Assembly: GCF_001476815.1 (NCBI RefSeq) | Contig: NZ_LDSL01000130.1 | Location: 1-64,000 of the forward strand | Direction: 5' to 3' | DNA from: Pseudacidovorax intermedius | GTDB taxonomy: Bacteria > Pseudomonadota > Gammaproteobacteria > Burkholderiales > Burkholderiaceae_C | Length of the DNA: 64,000 nucleotides | Shown: one piece after another, positions 36,264 through 45,303 of the stretch | Position numbering within the stretch: position 1 is the first letter of the stretch | How the letters are laid out: every line of letters begins with the position of its first letter | Notes under the pieces: generated by a model | The model's input: only the letters and a program-made list of their open reading frames with translations | What the model was told of the DNA's origin: nothing | Databases searched by the model: none | Position numbers and translations under genes: made by a program

Positions 36264-38054
36264 ATGAGCTACACCGCGCCCATCAAGGACATGCTGTTCG
36301 ACATCCAGCATCTGGCGCGCATCGACGAGATTGCCCGGATGCCGGGATTCGGCGACGCGGGCCTGGACACCGCCGCCGCCGTGCTGGAGGAATGCGCCAA
36401 GCTGACGCAGGACGTGATCGCGCCGCTGAACGTGGCGGGCGACCGCGACCCCTCGTCCTTCAAGGACGGCGCGGTGCGCACCACGCCCGGCTTCAAGGAG
36501 GCCTTCCGCCAGTACGCCGAGGGCGGCTGGCAGGGCCTGCAGCATCCCGTCGACTTCGGCGGCCAGGGCCTGCCCAAGACCATCGGCGCGGCCTGCGGCG
36601 AGATGGTCAACAGCGCCAACCTCAGCTTCGCGCTGTGCCCGCTGCTGACTGACGGCGCCATCGAGGCGCTGCTCACTGCTGGCTCCGACCAGCTCAAGAG
36701 CACCTACCTCGAGAAGCTGGTGAGCGGCGAATGGACCGGCACCATGAACCTGACCGAGCCCCAGGCCGGCAGCGACCTGGCGCTGGTGCGCACCCGCGCC
36801 GAGCCGCAGGCCGACGGCAGCTACAAGGTCTTCGGCACCAAGATCTACATCACCTACGGCGAGCACGACATGGCGCCGAACATCGTGCACCTGGTGCTGG
36901 CCCGCGTGAGCGGCGCGCCGGAGGGCGTCAAGGGCATCAGCCTGTTCGTGGTGCCCAAGTTCATGGTCAATGACGATGGCTCGCTGGGCGCGCGCAACGA
37001 CGTTCACTGCGTCAGCATCGAGCACAAGCTGGGCATCAAGGCCAGCCCCACCGCCGTGCTCCAGTACGGGGACCACGGCGGTGCCATCGGCTACCTGGTC
37101 GGCGAGGAAAACCGCGGCCTGGAGTACATGTTCATCATGATGAACGCCGCCCGCTATGCCGTGGGCGTGCAGGGCATCGCGGTGGCCGAGCGGGCCTACC
37201 AGCACGCCGTGGCCTATGCGCGCGAACGCGTACAGAGCCGGCCGGTCGACGGGTCGATGATGAAGAGCGCGCCGATCATCCATCACCCCGACGTGCGCCG
37301 CATGCTGATGACCATGCGTGCCTTCACCGAAGGCTGCCGCGCCATGGCAACCGTGGCCGCCGCCGCCTACGACGCCGCGCACCACCATGAAGACGCGGAG
37401 GTGCGCAGGCAGAACCAGGCCTTCTATGAATTCCTGGTGCCGCTGGTCAAGGGCTACAGCACCGAGATGAGCCTGGAAGTGACCAGCCTGGGCGTGCAGG
37501 TGCATGGCGGCATGGGCTTCATCGAGGAGACGGGCGCCGCCCAGTACTACCGCGACGCCAAGATCCTGACCATCTACGAAGGCACGACCGCCATCCAGGC
37601 CAACGACCTGGTGGGCCGCAAGACGGCCCGCGACGGCGGCCAGGCCGCACGCGCCATCGCCGCGCAGGTCGAGACGACCGAGGCCGAGCTGCTGGCCAGC
37701 CCCAGCGACGATGCCAAGGCCGTGGCCCTGCGCCTGAAGGCCGCCCGCCAGGCCTACCTGGACGTGGTGGACTTCATCGCCAGCCAGGCCAAGGCCGACC
37801 CCAATGCCGCGTACGCGGGCAGCGTCCCCTACCTGATGCTGGCCGGCAACCTGGTGGCGGGCTGGCAGCTCGCCCGTTCGCTGCTGGTGGCGCTGACGCC
37901 CGAGGCGCAGGCGCAGGACGCGGCCTTCATGCAGGCCAAGGTGGCCACCGCGCGCTTCTATGCCGAGCACATCCTGGTGAAGGCCGGCGCCACGCGCGAT
38001 GCCATCGTCGGCGGCGCCGCCAGCGTCACGGCCCTGCCGCTCGACGCCTTCTGA
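36264..38054 (+). CDS. Acyl-CoA dehydrogenase (long type with C-terminal extension)
   Basis: A 596-residue FAD enzyme that introduces the alpha-beta double bond into acyl-CoA and passes electrons to ETF. Middle domain: [18 protein letters not shown] and [11 protein letters not shown]-terminal domain: [20 protein letters not shown] and [10 protein letters not shown], with the catalytic-base glutamate at residue 439. The extra C-terminal 130 residues place it with the long (about 600-residue) subfamily that includes DmdC. It has a strong ribosome site (GAGGAGA) before ATG 36264. It is encoded after etfBA but has its own leader, since a terminator lies between. Substrate chain length cannot be read from the sequence. 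Confidence 0.94.
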   Translation: MSYTAPIKDMLFDIQHLARIDEIARMPGFGDAGLDTAAAVLEECAKLTQDVIAPLNVAGDRDPSSFKDGAVRTTPGFKEAFRQYAEGGWQGLQHPVDFGGQGLPKTIGAACGEMVNSANLSFALCPLLTDGAIEALLTAGSDQLKSTYLEKLVSGEWTGTMNLTEPQAGSDLALVRTRAEPQADGSYKVFGTKIYITYGEHDMAPNIVHLVLARVSGAPEGVKGISLFVVPKFMVNDDGSLGARNDVHCVSIEHKLGIKASPTAVLQYGDHGGAIGYLVGEENRGLEYMFIMMNAARYAVGVQGIAVAERAYQHAVAYARERVQSRPVDGSMMKSAPIIHHPDVRRMLMTMRAFTEGCRAMATVAAAAYDAAHHHEDAEVRRQNQAFYEFLVPLVKGYSTEMSLEVTSLGVQVHGGMGFIEETGAAQYYRDAKILTIYEGTTAIQANDLVGRKTARDGGQAARAIAAQVETTEAELLASPSDDAKAVALRLKAARQAYLDVVDFIASQAKADPNAAYAGSVPYLMLAGNLVAGWQLARSLLVALTPEAQAQDAAFMQAKVATARFYAEHILVKAGATRDAIVGGAASVTALPLDAF

Positions 38055-38159
38055 GTCCGCCGCCGGCGATGCCCGCCTGTCGCCCATCGGACGGCAGGCG
38101 CGGCGGCCGGCCCCTATAACTTGCCCCGAACCATCGATTCACCCGAGAGGAGACTTCCC

Positions 38160-39122
38160 ATGTCCAGACTGCCCGGCGCGCTCGCGCACCTGCCGCTGCC
38201 CATCATCGGCTCGCCCCTGTTCATCATCAGCAATCCCCAGCTGGTGATCGCGCAATGCAAGGCCGGCGTGGTCGGCTCGATGCCCGCCCTCAACGCGCGC
38301 CCGGCGGCGCAGCTGGACGAATGGCTGGCCGAGATCACCGAAGCGCTGGCGGCCCACAACAAGGCCAACCCCGACAAGCCGGCCGCGCCCTTCGCCATCA
38401 ACCAGATCGTGCACAAGAGCAACGACCGGCTCGAGCACGACATGGAACTGGTGGTGAAGTACAAGGTGCCGATCATCATCACGTCCCTCGGCGCGCGCAC
38501 CGACGTCAATGACGCGGTGCACAGCTACGGCGGCGTGACGCTGCACGACGTGATCAACAACAGCTTCGCGAAGAAGGCGATCGAGAAGGGCGCCGACGGC
38601 CTGATCGCCGTGGCGGCCGGTGCCGGCGGCCATGCGGGCGTGAAGAGCCCCTTCGCGCTGGTCCAGGAAATCCGGGAATGGTTCGACGGCCCGGTGGCGC
38701 TGTCGGGTTCCATCGCCACGGGCAGTGCCGTGCTGGCCGCGCAGGCCATGGGTGCCGACTTCGCCTACATCGGCAGCGCCTTCATCGCCACCGAGGAAGC
38801 GCGCGCCAGCGAGGCCTACAAGCAGGGCATCGTCGACGGCACCTCGGACGACATCGTCTATTCGAACCTGTTCACCGGCGTGCACGGCAACTACCTGGCG
38901 CCCAGCATCGTGGCGGCCGGCATGGACCCGGCCAATCTGCCGGAAGGCGACGTCAAGACCATGAACTTCGCCACCGGCGAAGGCAGCAAGGCCAAGGCCT
39001 GGAAGGACATCTGGGGTTCGGGGCAGGGCATCGGCGCCATCAAGAAGGTGCAGCCGGCGGCCGACTTCATCGCGCAGCTGCGCAAGGAGTACGAGGACGC
39101 GCGCCGCCGCCTGGTGGCCTGA
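38160..39122 (+). CDS. NAD(P)H-dependent flavin oxidoreductase / nitronate monooxygenase-like
   Basis: A 320-residue TIM-barrel flavoprotein of the 2-nitropropane dioxygenase family. IIGSPLFIISNPQLVIAQCK at the start, the FMN phosphate loops AAGAGGHAGVKSPFAL and ALSGSIATGSAVLAAQAMGA, and AYIGSAFIATEEARASEAYK are characteristic. Members oxidise alkyl nitronates or act as NADH:quinone reductases (as PA1024 in Pseudomonas). ATG 38160 has AGGAGA upstream. It follows the acyl-CoA dehydrogenase gene by 105 bases and a good terminator follows it. The physiological substrate is unknown; its frequent neighbourhood with acyl-CoA genes in Burkholderiales suggests a link to lipid or nitro-compound breakdown. 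Confidence 0.93.
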   Translation: MSRLPGALAHLPLPIIGSPLFIISNPQLVIAQCKAGVVGSMPALNARPAAQLDEWLAEITEALAAHNKANPDKPAAPFAINQIVHKSNDRLEHDMELVVKYKVPIIITSLGARTDVNDAVHSYGGVTLHDVINNSFAKKAIEKGADGLIAVAAGAGGHAGVKSPFALVQEIREWFDGPVALSGSIATGSAVLAAQAMGADFAYIGSAFIATEEARASEAYKQGIVDGTSDDIVYSNLFTGVHGNYLAPSIVAAGMDPANLPEGDVKTMNFATGEGSKAKAWKDIWGSGQGIGAIKKVQPAADFIAQLRKEYEDARRRLVA

Positions 39123-39150
39123 CCCGACGTCGCTCCCGCATCGACGCGCC

Positions 39151-39181
39151 CGCCCGCCGGCTCCGGCCGGCGGGCGTTTTT
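39151..39181 (+). terminator. Intrinsic terminator after the nitronate monooxygenase-like gene
   Basis: CGCCCGCCGG (39151-39160) pairs with CCGGCGGGCG (39167-39176) around a 6-base loop and is followed by TTTTT. It ends plus-strand transcription before the convergent IclR gene. Confidence 0.92.
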
Positions 39182-39203
39182 CATGGGGCCGTGCGAGCTG
39201 CCG

Positions 39204-40073
39204 TCAGATGAGGTTGCGCATCGCCTGGGCCGCCTCGCGCAGCACGGGCAGCACGCGGGCCACGGCGGCCTCGCTGCCCTCCTGGCCCATCGGCATCGTG
39301 ACGTTGAGTGCGCCGTGCACCTCGCCGTGGTGGTCGCGCAGCGGCACGGCGATGCCGCGCGAGTTCAGGTCCAGCTGCTGCTCGGACAGGGCCCAGTCCT
39401 GGGCACGGATGCGCGCCATCTCGCGCTGCAGGGCGTCCGGGTCGGCCAGCGTGAACGAGGTGAACACCTGCAGCTTGCGGCCCGCCCACCAGGCCTGCGC
39501 CGCGGCGTCCGGCAGCAAGGCCAGCATGAGCAGGCCCGCGGCCGTGGTCTGCGCCGGCACGCGCGCGCCCAGCACGTAGCCGGTGCTCATCTGCCGCTGC
39601 GGGCCGTTGCGGGCGATGTAGACCACGTCGTCGCCGTCCAGCACGCTGAGGTAGGCCGTCTCGTGCGTGCCCACCGCCACGCGCTGCAGGAAGGGCTGCG
39701 CGATGCGCGGCAGCCGCGCCGAATCCAGGTAGGACTGGCCCAGCCGCAGCACCCGTGGCGTGAGCCAGAACAGCTTGCCGTCGCTCGCCACGTAGCCCAT
39801 GTGCTGCAGCGTCAGCAGGTAGCGGCGCGCGGCGGTGCGGGTGAGCCCGGTGCGCTGGCCGGCCTCGCTGGCGGTCATGCGCGGATGGGCGTCGTCGAAG
39901 GCTTCGATGATGCCGACGCCGCGCTCCAGGCCGGCGATCCAGTCGCGGCGGTCGAGGCCGGCGGGCGCGTGCTCGTCCTGCCCCAGGGCGTCGGCGGAGG
40001 GCGGAGAATCGACGCTGTCGTCCGCGTGCAGCGATTCGGCGGCGGGTGCAGGTGCACGGCGTTGGGAGACCAC
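39204..40073 (-). CDS. IclR-family transcriptional regulator (PcaR/PobR-like)
   Basis: A 289-residue regulator. After a 40-residue polar N-terminus come the winged helix-turn-helix (VGIIEAFDDAHPRMTASEAG, GLTRTAARRYLLTL) and the GAF-like effector domain (SVLDGDDVVYIARNGPQRQM, TTAAGLLMLAL, LRDHHGEVHGALNV). This layout matches the PcaR/PobR/PcaU branch, which senses aromatic acids such as protocatechuate, beta-ketoadipate or 4-hydroxybenzoate. GTG 40073 was chosen because AAGGG lies seven bases upstream; a TTG at 40079 is too close to it. It is divergent from two aroE-like genes, and a PcaU-type operator lies between, so it most likely controls them, probably in answer to a shikimate- or quinate-type compound. 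Confidence 0.9.
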   Translation of the reverse strand: MVSQRRAPAPAAESLHADDSVDSPPSADALGQDEHAPAGLDRRDWIAGLERGVGIIEAFDDAHPRMTASEAGQRTGLTRTAARRYLLTLQHMGYVASDGKLFWLTPRVLRLGQSYLDSARLPRIAQPFLQRVAVGTHETAYLSVLDGDDVVYIARNGPQRQMSTGYVLGARVPAQTTAAGLLMLALLPDAAAQAWWAGRKLQVFTSFTLADPDALQREMARIRAQDWALSEQQLDLNSRGIAVPLRDHHGEVHGALNVTMPMGQEGSEAAVARVLPVLREAAQAMRNLI

Positions 40074-40090
40074 GTACAAACCCTTAAGAC

Positions 40091-40126
40091 GTTCGTTGAT
40101 CGTTCAGTGTTGGGCGATTATCGAAC
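40091..40126. promoter_or_regulatory. Putative IclR-type operator (inverted pair of half-sites)
   Basis: On the minus strand 40126-40112 reads GTTCGATAATCGCCC, one base away from the PcaU/PcaR-type consensus GTTCGATAATCGCAC as I recall it. On the plus strand 40091-40102 reads GTTCGTTGATCG, matching 10 of 12 bases of the other arm. The two face each other as an inverted repeat of 36 bases in the gap between the divergent regulator and aroE-like genes. Site identity is by motif and position; no binding data. Confidence 0.8.
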
Positions 40127-40244
40127 GCGATACCCCGCCGCTGCCTGACGCGCGGCCGACCTGCCTTCTACAGTCGCGGCCGTTGTTCTGCGGCCGTGAT
40201 CCCGTTTCCACTGGCGCATCCCGACCCCTGGAGTGAACGACCCG

Positions 40245-41156
40245 ATGGCTTCCATCACCGGCAAGACCGACCTCTACCTCATCCCTGGCGACCCCGTCAC
40301 CAACGTGCGCCTGCCGCGCATGTTCAACGCCGTCTTCGAGCGCTGCGGCATCGACGCCGTGATGGTGCCGGTGCAGGTGCGCGCACGCGACTTCGCGGTG
40401 TGGCTCAAGGCAAGCTTCCTGGGCCACAACGTCCGCGGCATGCTGATCGCGCCGCCGCACAAGCCGCTGGCGGTGGACCTGCTCGACGGCTGCGGCCTGT
40501 TCGCGCGCGTGGCGGGCTCGGTCAACATCGTGCGGCGCACGAAGAGCGGCGAACTCGAAGGCGATCTGTTCGACGGCGAAGGCATCGTCGGTGCGCTGGA
40601 CTGGTTCGGCATTCCCTTCCGCGGGCAGCGCGTGCTGATCCTGGGCGCGGGCGTGAGCGCGGCCGCCATCGGGGTCTCGCTGGCGGAAGGCGGCGGCGAC
40701 GATGGCGCACGCCACATCGCCTTCTACGACCCGGCGGCGGGCAAGGCGGCGGGCACCGCGGCGCGCATCGACGCCGCCTTCGATGCCGAGGTGGTCGCTG
40801 CGGCCTCGGCCGATCCGTCGGGCTATGACCTGGTCATCAATGCCACCCAGGTGGGCCTGCAGGGCGAAGAGACCTTGCCCTGCGACGTGGCCCGCCTGGC
40901 GCCGCATGCGGCCGTCTTCGACATCCTGCTGCGCGGCCAGCCCACGCCCCTGGTGCGCGCCGCGCGTGCGCGCGGGCTGCAGGCGCAGCCGGGCTTCGAG
41001 ATGCTGATCCAGCAGATGGCCCACTACTTCGACTACTTCGACCTGCCGCAGGCCGCGGCCCTCGTGCGCGAGGACGCCGGCTTCCTGCGGCAGATCATCT
41101 ACCCGGCCGAACTCCAGGCCGAGATCGCCCAGGCGCCCCGGGGCCGCCAGGGCTGA
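40245..41156 (+). CDS. Shikimate/quinate dehydrogenase-like protein 1 (AroE family, divergent)
   Basis: A 303-residue AroE-family protein. Lys73 in IAPPHKP is the catalytic lysine of the PHK motif, GDLFDGEG holds the catalytic Asp, LGAGVSAAAIG is the NAD(P) loop, and NATQVGL replaces the usual NATPLGM. The substrate-binding S-x-S motif of true AroE near residue 15 is replaced by PGDPVTN, so it is probably not the biosynthetic enzyme. ATG 40245 has GGAG 11 bases upstream; an in-frame GTG at 40233 lacks a site. It is the first gene of a two-gene operon under a PcaR-like regulator, which suggests catabolism of a shikimate-, quinate- or other cyclic-acid substrate. Confidence 0.85.
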   Translation: MASITGKTDLYLIPGDPVTNVRLPRMFNAVFERCGIDAVMVPVQVRARDFAVWLKASFLGHNVRGMLIAPPHKPLAVDLLDGCGLFARVAGSVNIVRRTKSGELEGDLFDGEGIVGALDWFGIPFRGQRVLILGAGVSAAAIGVSLAEGGGDDGARHIAFYDPAAGKAAGTAARIDAAFDAEVVAAASADPSGYDLVINATQVGLQGEETLPCDVARLAPHAAVFDILLRGQPTPLVRAARARGLQAQPGFEMLIQQMAHYFDYFDLPQAAALVREDAGFLRQIIYPAELQAEIAQAPRGRQG

Positions 41157-41194
41157 TCGCTTTCAGCGTTTTCCGCCCCCCCACGACTGCATCC

Positions 41195-42028
41195 ATGATT
41201 TCCGGCAAGACCACCCTCATCGCCCACATCGGCTATCCCACCGAGAGCTTCAAGGCTCCGATGATCTATAACCCCTGGTTCGACAAGAAGGGCATCGATG
41301 CGGTGGTGGTGCCGATGGGCGTGAAGCCCGAGGACTATGCGGCCTTCCTGCCGCTGCTGTTCCGCATGAGCAACATCCGCGGCGCGCTGGTCACCATGCC
41401 GCACAAGGTCACGACCATGTCGCTGGTGCACGAGACCACGCCCACCGCGCGAATCGCGGGTGCGTGCAATGCCGTGCTGCTGCGTGCGGACGGCACGCTC
41501 CTGGGCGACCAGTTCGATGGGGCCGGCTTCGTGCGCGGCGTGGAGCGCAAGGGCCGAAGCTTCCGCGGTGCGCGCGTGCTGGTCTCGGGTTCGGGTGGCG
41601 TGGGCTGCGCCATCGCTGCCTCCATCGCTGCAGCGGGTGCGGCGCACCTGTCGCTGTTCGACCTGAACACGGCCTCGGTCGAAGGCCTGGCCGAACGGCT
41701 GCGAGCGCACTATCCCCAACTGACGGTGAGCACCGGCTCCAACGACCCGGCGGGTTACGACGTGGTGGTCAACGCCACGCCGCTCGGCATGAAGGAAGGC
41801 GACCCGCTGCCCTTCGACGTCGAGCGCATCGCGCCCACCACCTTCGTCGGCGAGGTCGTGATGAAGACCGAATACACGCCGCTGCTCAAGGCCGCCATGG
41901 CGCGCGGTTGCCAGGTGCAGGTGGGCACGGACATGCTGTTCGAGATGATTCCGGCCTACCTGGAGTTCTTCGGCTTCGGCACGGCAACGGCCGAGGAACT
42001 GCGGGAAAGTGCGACGCTGAAATACTGA
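41195..42028 (+). CDS. Shikimate/quinate dehydrogenase-like protein 2 (AroE family)
   Basis: A 277-residue AroE-family protein, closer to the canonical form than its neighbour: Lys71 in VTMPHK, GDQFDGAGF with the catalytic Asp, the nucleotide loop VSGSGGVGCAIA and NATPLGM. The substrate-binding motif near residue 15 reads GYPTESFKAP instead of the standard SxS form, so the substrate may again be altered. It begins 38 bases after gene 1 and ends at a strong terminator. The two proteins are clearly paralogues but well diverged. They could act on successive or related compounds or form a mixed dimer. Regulation is probably by the divergent IclR protein. Confidence 0.88.
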   Translation: MISGKTTLIAHIGYPTESFKAPMIYNPWFDKKGIDAVVVPMGVKPEDYAAFLPLLFRMSNIRGALVTMPHKVTTMSLVHETTPTARIAGACNAVLLRADGTLLGDQFDGAGFVRGVERKGRSFRGARVLVSGSGGVGCAIAASIAAAGAAHLSLFDLNTASVEGLAERLRAHYPQLTVSTGSNDPAGYDVVVNATPLGMKEGDPLPFDVERIAPTTFVGEVVMKTEYTPLLKAAMARGCQVQVGTDMLFEMIPAYLEFFGFGTATAEELRESATLKY

Positions 42029-42050
42029 AGTCTGCGTGCTCGCGCCAGCG

Positions 42051-42087
42051 AAGGCCGCCGGTCCCACAGGGCCGGCGGCCTTTTTGT
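42051..42087 (+). terminator. Intrinsic terminator after the aroE-like operon
   Basis: AGGCCGCCGG (42052-42061) pairs perfectly with CCGGCGGCCT (42072-42081) around a 10-base loop and is followed by TTTTTGTTTT. It separates the aroE-like operon from the T6SS cluster. Confidence 0.94.
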
Positions 42088-42337
42088 TTTGGCGCCGGCA
42101 ACGGGCTTTTTCATGACGCTTCTGCGCCGCCTCGTGAGTCATTTCCGTGCGTTTTCACGAATGGGAAACGGTGTTCAACATGCTGCTGAGTGGGACACCA
42201 AGTGGTGATTGTTAAAGCCGTGCATTAAGTCACGGGATGCCTGGATTCTTCAGCGGCCAGGGCTGAAGGCGCCTTCTTCTCCGCTTAAATCGTGGCGTCG
42301 CCGAAGAGCGGCAACAACAAATCAGGGAGAAAACCAG
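42088..42337 (+). promoter_or_regulatory. Intergenic region upstream of the T6SS cluster
   Basis: About 250 bases, AT-richer than the surroundings, hold no protein gene I can support. As the only sizeable gap before a 21-kb same-strand cluster, this must hold the main T6SS promoter. I looked for a sigma-54 -24/-12 pair (GG-N10-GC) and for a good -35/-10 pair and saw neither convincingly. The strong ribosome site AGGGAGA at 42324-42330 marks the start of translated sequence. Confidence 0.5.
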
Positions 42338-42502
42338 GTGCGTGCTTCAACCAGGATCGTGGAGGTCCTCGTGCGGGCGGCCGTGGCCGTCGCAGAAGCC
42401 GGTGTCGATCACCGGCCCGTGTCGCGCAATGGCCCGCGGTCGGACGCCGGGTGCCGGATGTCCCCGCCTGGGCGGGCGCGTGTCGAAGGCGGGGCACGCT
42501 GA
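42338..42502 (+). CDS. Possible small leader ORF of the T6SS operon
   Basis: A 54-codon ORF from GTG 42338 (VRASTRIVEVLVRAAVAVAE) to TGA 42502, whose last base is the first of the clpV ATG (TGATG). It has a near-ideal ribosome site (AGGGAGA, seven bases before GTG), the same AGGGAG type used by tssB, tssC and hcp, whereas clpV itself has only a weak site. It may be a real micro-protein or simply a translated leader that couples ribosomes into clpV. No similarity is recognised; the second half is Arg/Gly/Pro-rich and looks non-selected. It could instead be a fortuitous reading frame. Confidence 0.45.
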   Translation: MRASTRIVEVLVRAAVAVAEAGVDHRPVSRNGPRSDAGCRMSPPGRARVEGGAR

Positions 42503-45225
42503 TGGCCATCTCCCGACGCGCCCTGTTCGGCAAGCTGAACACCACGCTGTTCCGCGCCATCGAGTCGGCAGCGGCCTTTGCCCGCTTGCGCGGCAATCCC
42601 TACGTCGAGGTGACGCACTGGCTGCACCAGCTCTGGCAGGCGGCGGACAGCGACATGCACCGGGTGGTGCGGCACTTCGACATCCGGCCCGACGAAGTGG
42701 ATGCGGGGCTGGCCGCCGCCCTCGCCGCGCTGCCCGCCGGCGCCAGTTCGCTCACCGACATCTCGCACCACGTGAGCGAGGCGGTCGAACAGGCGTGGGT
42801 GGTCGCCAGCCTGGAATTCGGCGGCGAGAGCATCCGCAGTGCCTGGCTGCTGGTGGCCATGCTCCAGGCGCCGGAGCGGCGTGCCCAGCTGTTGCGCATC
42901 GTGCCGGCGCTGCGCCGCATCGATGCACAGCGGCTGGTCGAGGCGCTGCCGGCCATCACGCAAGATTCGCCCGAGAGCCGCGAAGGCGCGCAGGCCGGCG
43001 GGGCTGCGGCCACCGAGCCCGCCGCTGCGGATGGCCCGGCGCTGGCCGGCGCCACGGGCGGTGGCGCCTCGGCGCTGGACCGCTACTGCACCGACCTCAC
43101 CGCGCGAGCCCGTGAGGGCAGGATCGATCCCGTCATCGGGCGCCAGCTGGAGGTGCGCGGCCTCGTCGACATCCTGCTGCGGCGCCGGCAGAACAATCCG
43201 CTGCTCACCGGCGAGGCGGGTGTGGGCAAGACGGCCGTGGTCGAAGGGCTGGCGCTAGCCATCGCCCGCGGCGAGGTGCCGCCCGCGCTGGCCAACCATC
43301 GCCTGCTGGGCGTGGACCTGGGCGCCATGCTGGCCGGGGCCGGGGTGCGCGGCGAATTCGAGTCCCGCCTCAAGGCTCTGCTCGAAGCCGCGACCCAGGC
43401 CGTGCCGCCGGTGATCCTGTTCGTGGACGAGGTCCACACGCTGGTGGGCGCCGGTGGCCAGGCCGGCACAGGCGACGCGGCCAACCTGCTCAAGCCCGCA
43501 TTGGCGCGTGGCGCATTGCGCACCATCGGGGCGACGACCTGGGCCGAGTACAAGCGCCACATCGAAAAGGATCCCGCGCTCACCCGGCGCTTCCAGGTGC
43601 TCCAGGTGGCCGAGCCCGGGGAGGAGCTGGCCATCGAGATGGTGCGCGGCCTTACCGGCGCCTTCGCCGCGCACCATGGGGTGCTGATCCTGGACGAAGC
43701 GATCCGCGCCGCGGTGACGCTCTCGCGCCGCTACCTGCCAGCGCGGCAGCTGCCCGACAAGGCGATCAGCCTGCTTGACACGGCCTGCGCCCGCGTGGCC
43801 CTGTCGGTCCATGCGCCGCCCGCCGCCGTGGAGCGCCTGCGCCACCGCGTGGCCGCGCTCGAAGCCGAGACCGCCTTGCTGGGCCAGCAGGCGGCGCTGG
43901 GTCTGGGCGGTGCCGAAGCGGCCGCGACGCTCGGCGTCGCCGAACAGGCCCTGGTGGCCGTCCGCACCGAACTGGCCCAGGCCCATGCCCGCTGGCAGCA
44001 GCAGGCCGATCTGGCCAGCCGCATCGCCGCCGTGCGCCAGACCCTGCTGGACAGTCCAGCCACGCCGCAGCCGGACACCAGGACGGCCGCTGCCGGCAGC
44101 CGCACCATGCTGGCCGATCTGGAACGGCAATGGCGCGACGCCGTGTCCGGCGAGCCGCTCGCCCTGGCGGAAGTGGGGCAGGCGGTGGTGGCGGATGTGC
44201 TCGCGGACTGGACCGGGATCCCGGTACGCCGCATGGTGCGCGACGACGTGCAGGCCGTCTTCGGGCTGCATCCGCAACTGGAGGCCCGTGTCATCGGCCA
44301 GCCTGCCGCCACGCGCGCCATCGCCGACCGGGTGCAGGCCGCCAAGGCGGGGCTCACCGACCCGGACAAGCCCGTGGGCGTGTTCCTGCTCGTCGGCCCT
44401 TCCGGTGTCGGCAAGACCGAGACGGCCCTGGCGCTCGCGGACGCGCTCTACGGTGGCCCGCAGAACATGGTGACCATCAACATGAGCGAGTTCCAGGAGC
44501 CGCACACCGTCTCCACGCTCAAGGGCTCGCCGCCGGGCTACGTGGGCTACGGCGAAGGCGGGGTGCTCACCGAGGCCGTGCGCCGCAGGCCCTACAGCGT
44601 GGTGCTGCTCGACGAGGTGGAGAAAGCCCATCCGGACGTGCACGAGCTGTTCTTCCAGGTCTTCGACAAAGGCTGGATGGAAGATGGCGAGGGCCGGCGC
44701 ATCGACTTCCGCAACTGCACCATCCTGCTGACCAGCAATGCGGGGGCCGAGGCATTGATGGACGCCCACGAACGCGGCGCCCTCGACCGGCCGCAGCGCG
44801 AACTGCAGGACCTGGTGCTGCCCTCGCTGCGCCGCGTGTTTCCCGCGGCCTTCCTGGGCCGCACGACCGTCATCCCGTACCGGCCGCTGGAGGATTCCGC
44901 GCTCGACACCATCGTCGGCCTGCAACTGGCGCGCGTCGCACGGCGCCTGCAGGAGCAGCACGGCATCGCCCTGAGGCACGACGCGGACGTGGCCGCGCAC
45001 CTGGTGCGCGCCTGCGGCGCCCACGAGACCGGCGTGCGCCGGCTCATCACGCTCATCGAGCAGGACCTGCTGCCCGAACTCGCGCGCTGCTGGCTCGAGG
45101 CCCTGGCCGAGGGGCGGGCGCTCGAAGCGATCGCCCTGGGCCTGGCCGAAGCCCCGACCCAGGACACGGCAACGGCCATGCCGCGCATCCGCTGCATGCC
45201 GCACTACGCCGACGTGCCCGGCTGA
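42502..45225 (+). CDS. clpV: T6SS disassembly ATPase ClpV
   Basis: A 907-residue AAA+ unfoldase that recycles the contracted TssB/TssC sheath in the cytoplasm. The N-terminal Clp-N domain starts MAISRRALFGKLNTTLF and GNPYVEVTHWLHQL, typical of ClpV. First ATPase: GEAGVGKTAVVEG, VILFVDEVHTLVGAG. Second ATPase: GPSGVGKTETALALAD, VVLLDEVEKAHPDVHELFFQ. All motifs are intact. ATG 42502 was chosen because it begins the conserved N-terminus; upstream in-frame residues are not conserved. Its start overlaps the stop of the leader ORF. It opens the T6SS cluster, an unusual but known position. tssB follows after 78 bases. Confidence 0.96.
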   Translation: MAISRRALFGKLNTTLFRAIESAAAFARLRGNPYVEVTHWLHQLWQAADSDMHRVVRHFDIRPDEVDAGLAAALAALPAGASSLTDISHHVSEAVEQAWVVASLEFGGESIRSAWLLVAMLQAPERRAQLLRIVPALRRIDAQRLVEALPAITQDSPESREGAQAGGAAATEPAAADGPALAGATGGGASALDRYCTDLTARAREGRIDPVIGRQLEVRGLVDILLRRRQNNPLLTGEAGVGKTAVVEGLALAIARGEVPPALANHRLLGVDLGAMLAGAGVRGEFESRLKALLEAATQAVPPVILFVDEVHTLVGAGGQAGTGDAANLLKPALARGALRTIGATTWAEYKRHIEKDPALTRRFQVLQVAEPGEELAIEMVRGLTGAFAAHHGVLILDEAIRAAVTLSRRYLPARQLPDKAISLLDTACARVALSVHAPPAAVERLRHRVAALEAETALLGQQAALGLGGAEAAATLGVAEQALVAVRTELAQAHARWQQQADLASRIAAVRQTLLDSPATPQPDTRTAAAGSRTMLADLERQWRDAVSGEPLALAEVGQAVVADVLADWTGIPVRRMVRDDVQAVFGLHPQLEARVIGQPAATRAIADRVQAAKAGLTDPDKPVGVFLLVGPSGVGKTETALALADALYGGPQNMVTINMSEFQEPHTVSTLKGSPPGYVGYGEGGVLTEAVRRRPYSVVLLDEVEKAHPDVHELFFQVFDKGWMEDGEGRRIDFRNCTILLTSNAGAEALMDAHERGALDRPQRELQDLVLPSLRRVFPAAFLGRTTVIPYRPLEDSALDTIVGLQLARVARRLQEQHGIALRHDADVAAHLVRACGAHETGVRRLITLIEQDLLPELARCWLEALAEGRALEAIALGLAEAPTQDTATAMPRIRCMPHYADVPG

Positions 45226-45303
45226 CGCGCGCGACGCGCCGCATTCCGTCTTCCGCTTTTCTTCCACCCACCGACGCTTCGTCACCAACCCTCAAGGGAG
45301 CCT

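Noticed and set aside
38115-38120. TATAAC as a promoter -10 before the nitronate monooxygenase-like gene
   Set aside because: No acceptable -35 box 16-18 bases upstream; a single hexamer is weak evidence.
42088-42337. Sigma-54 promoter for the T6SS
   Set aside because: TTGGCGCCGGCAACGG looked promising but the GG-N10-GC spacing does not fit.
42292-42501. In-frame extension upstream of clpV
   Set aside because: Residues are Arg/Gly-rich and not ClpV-like; the conserved N-terminus begins at 42502.
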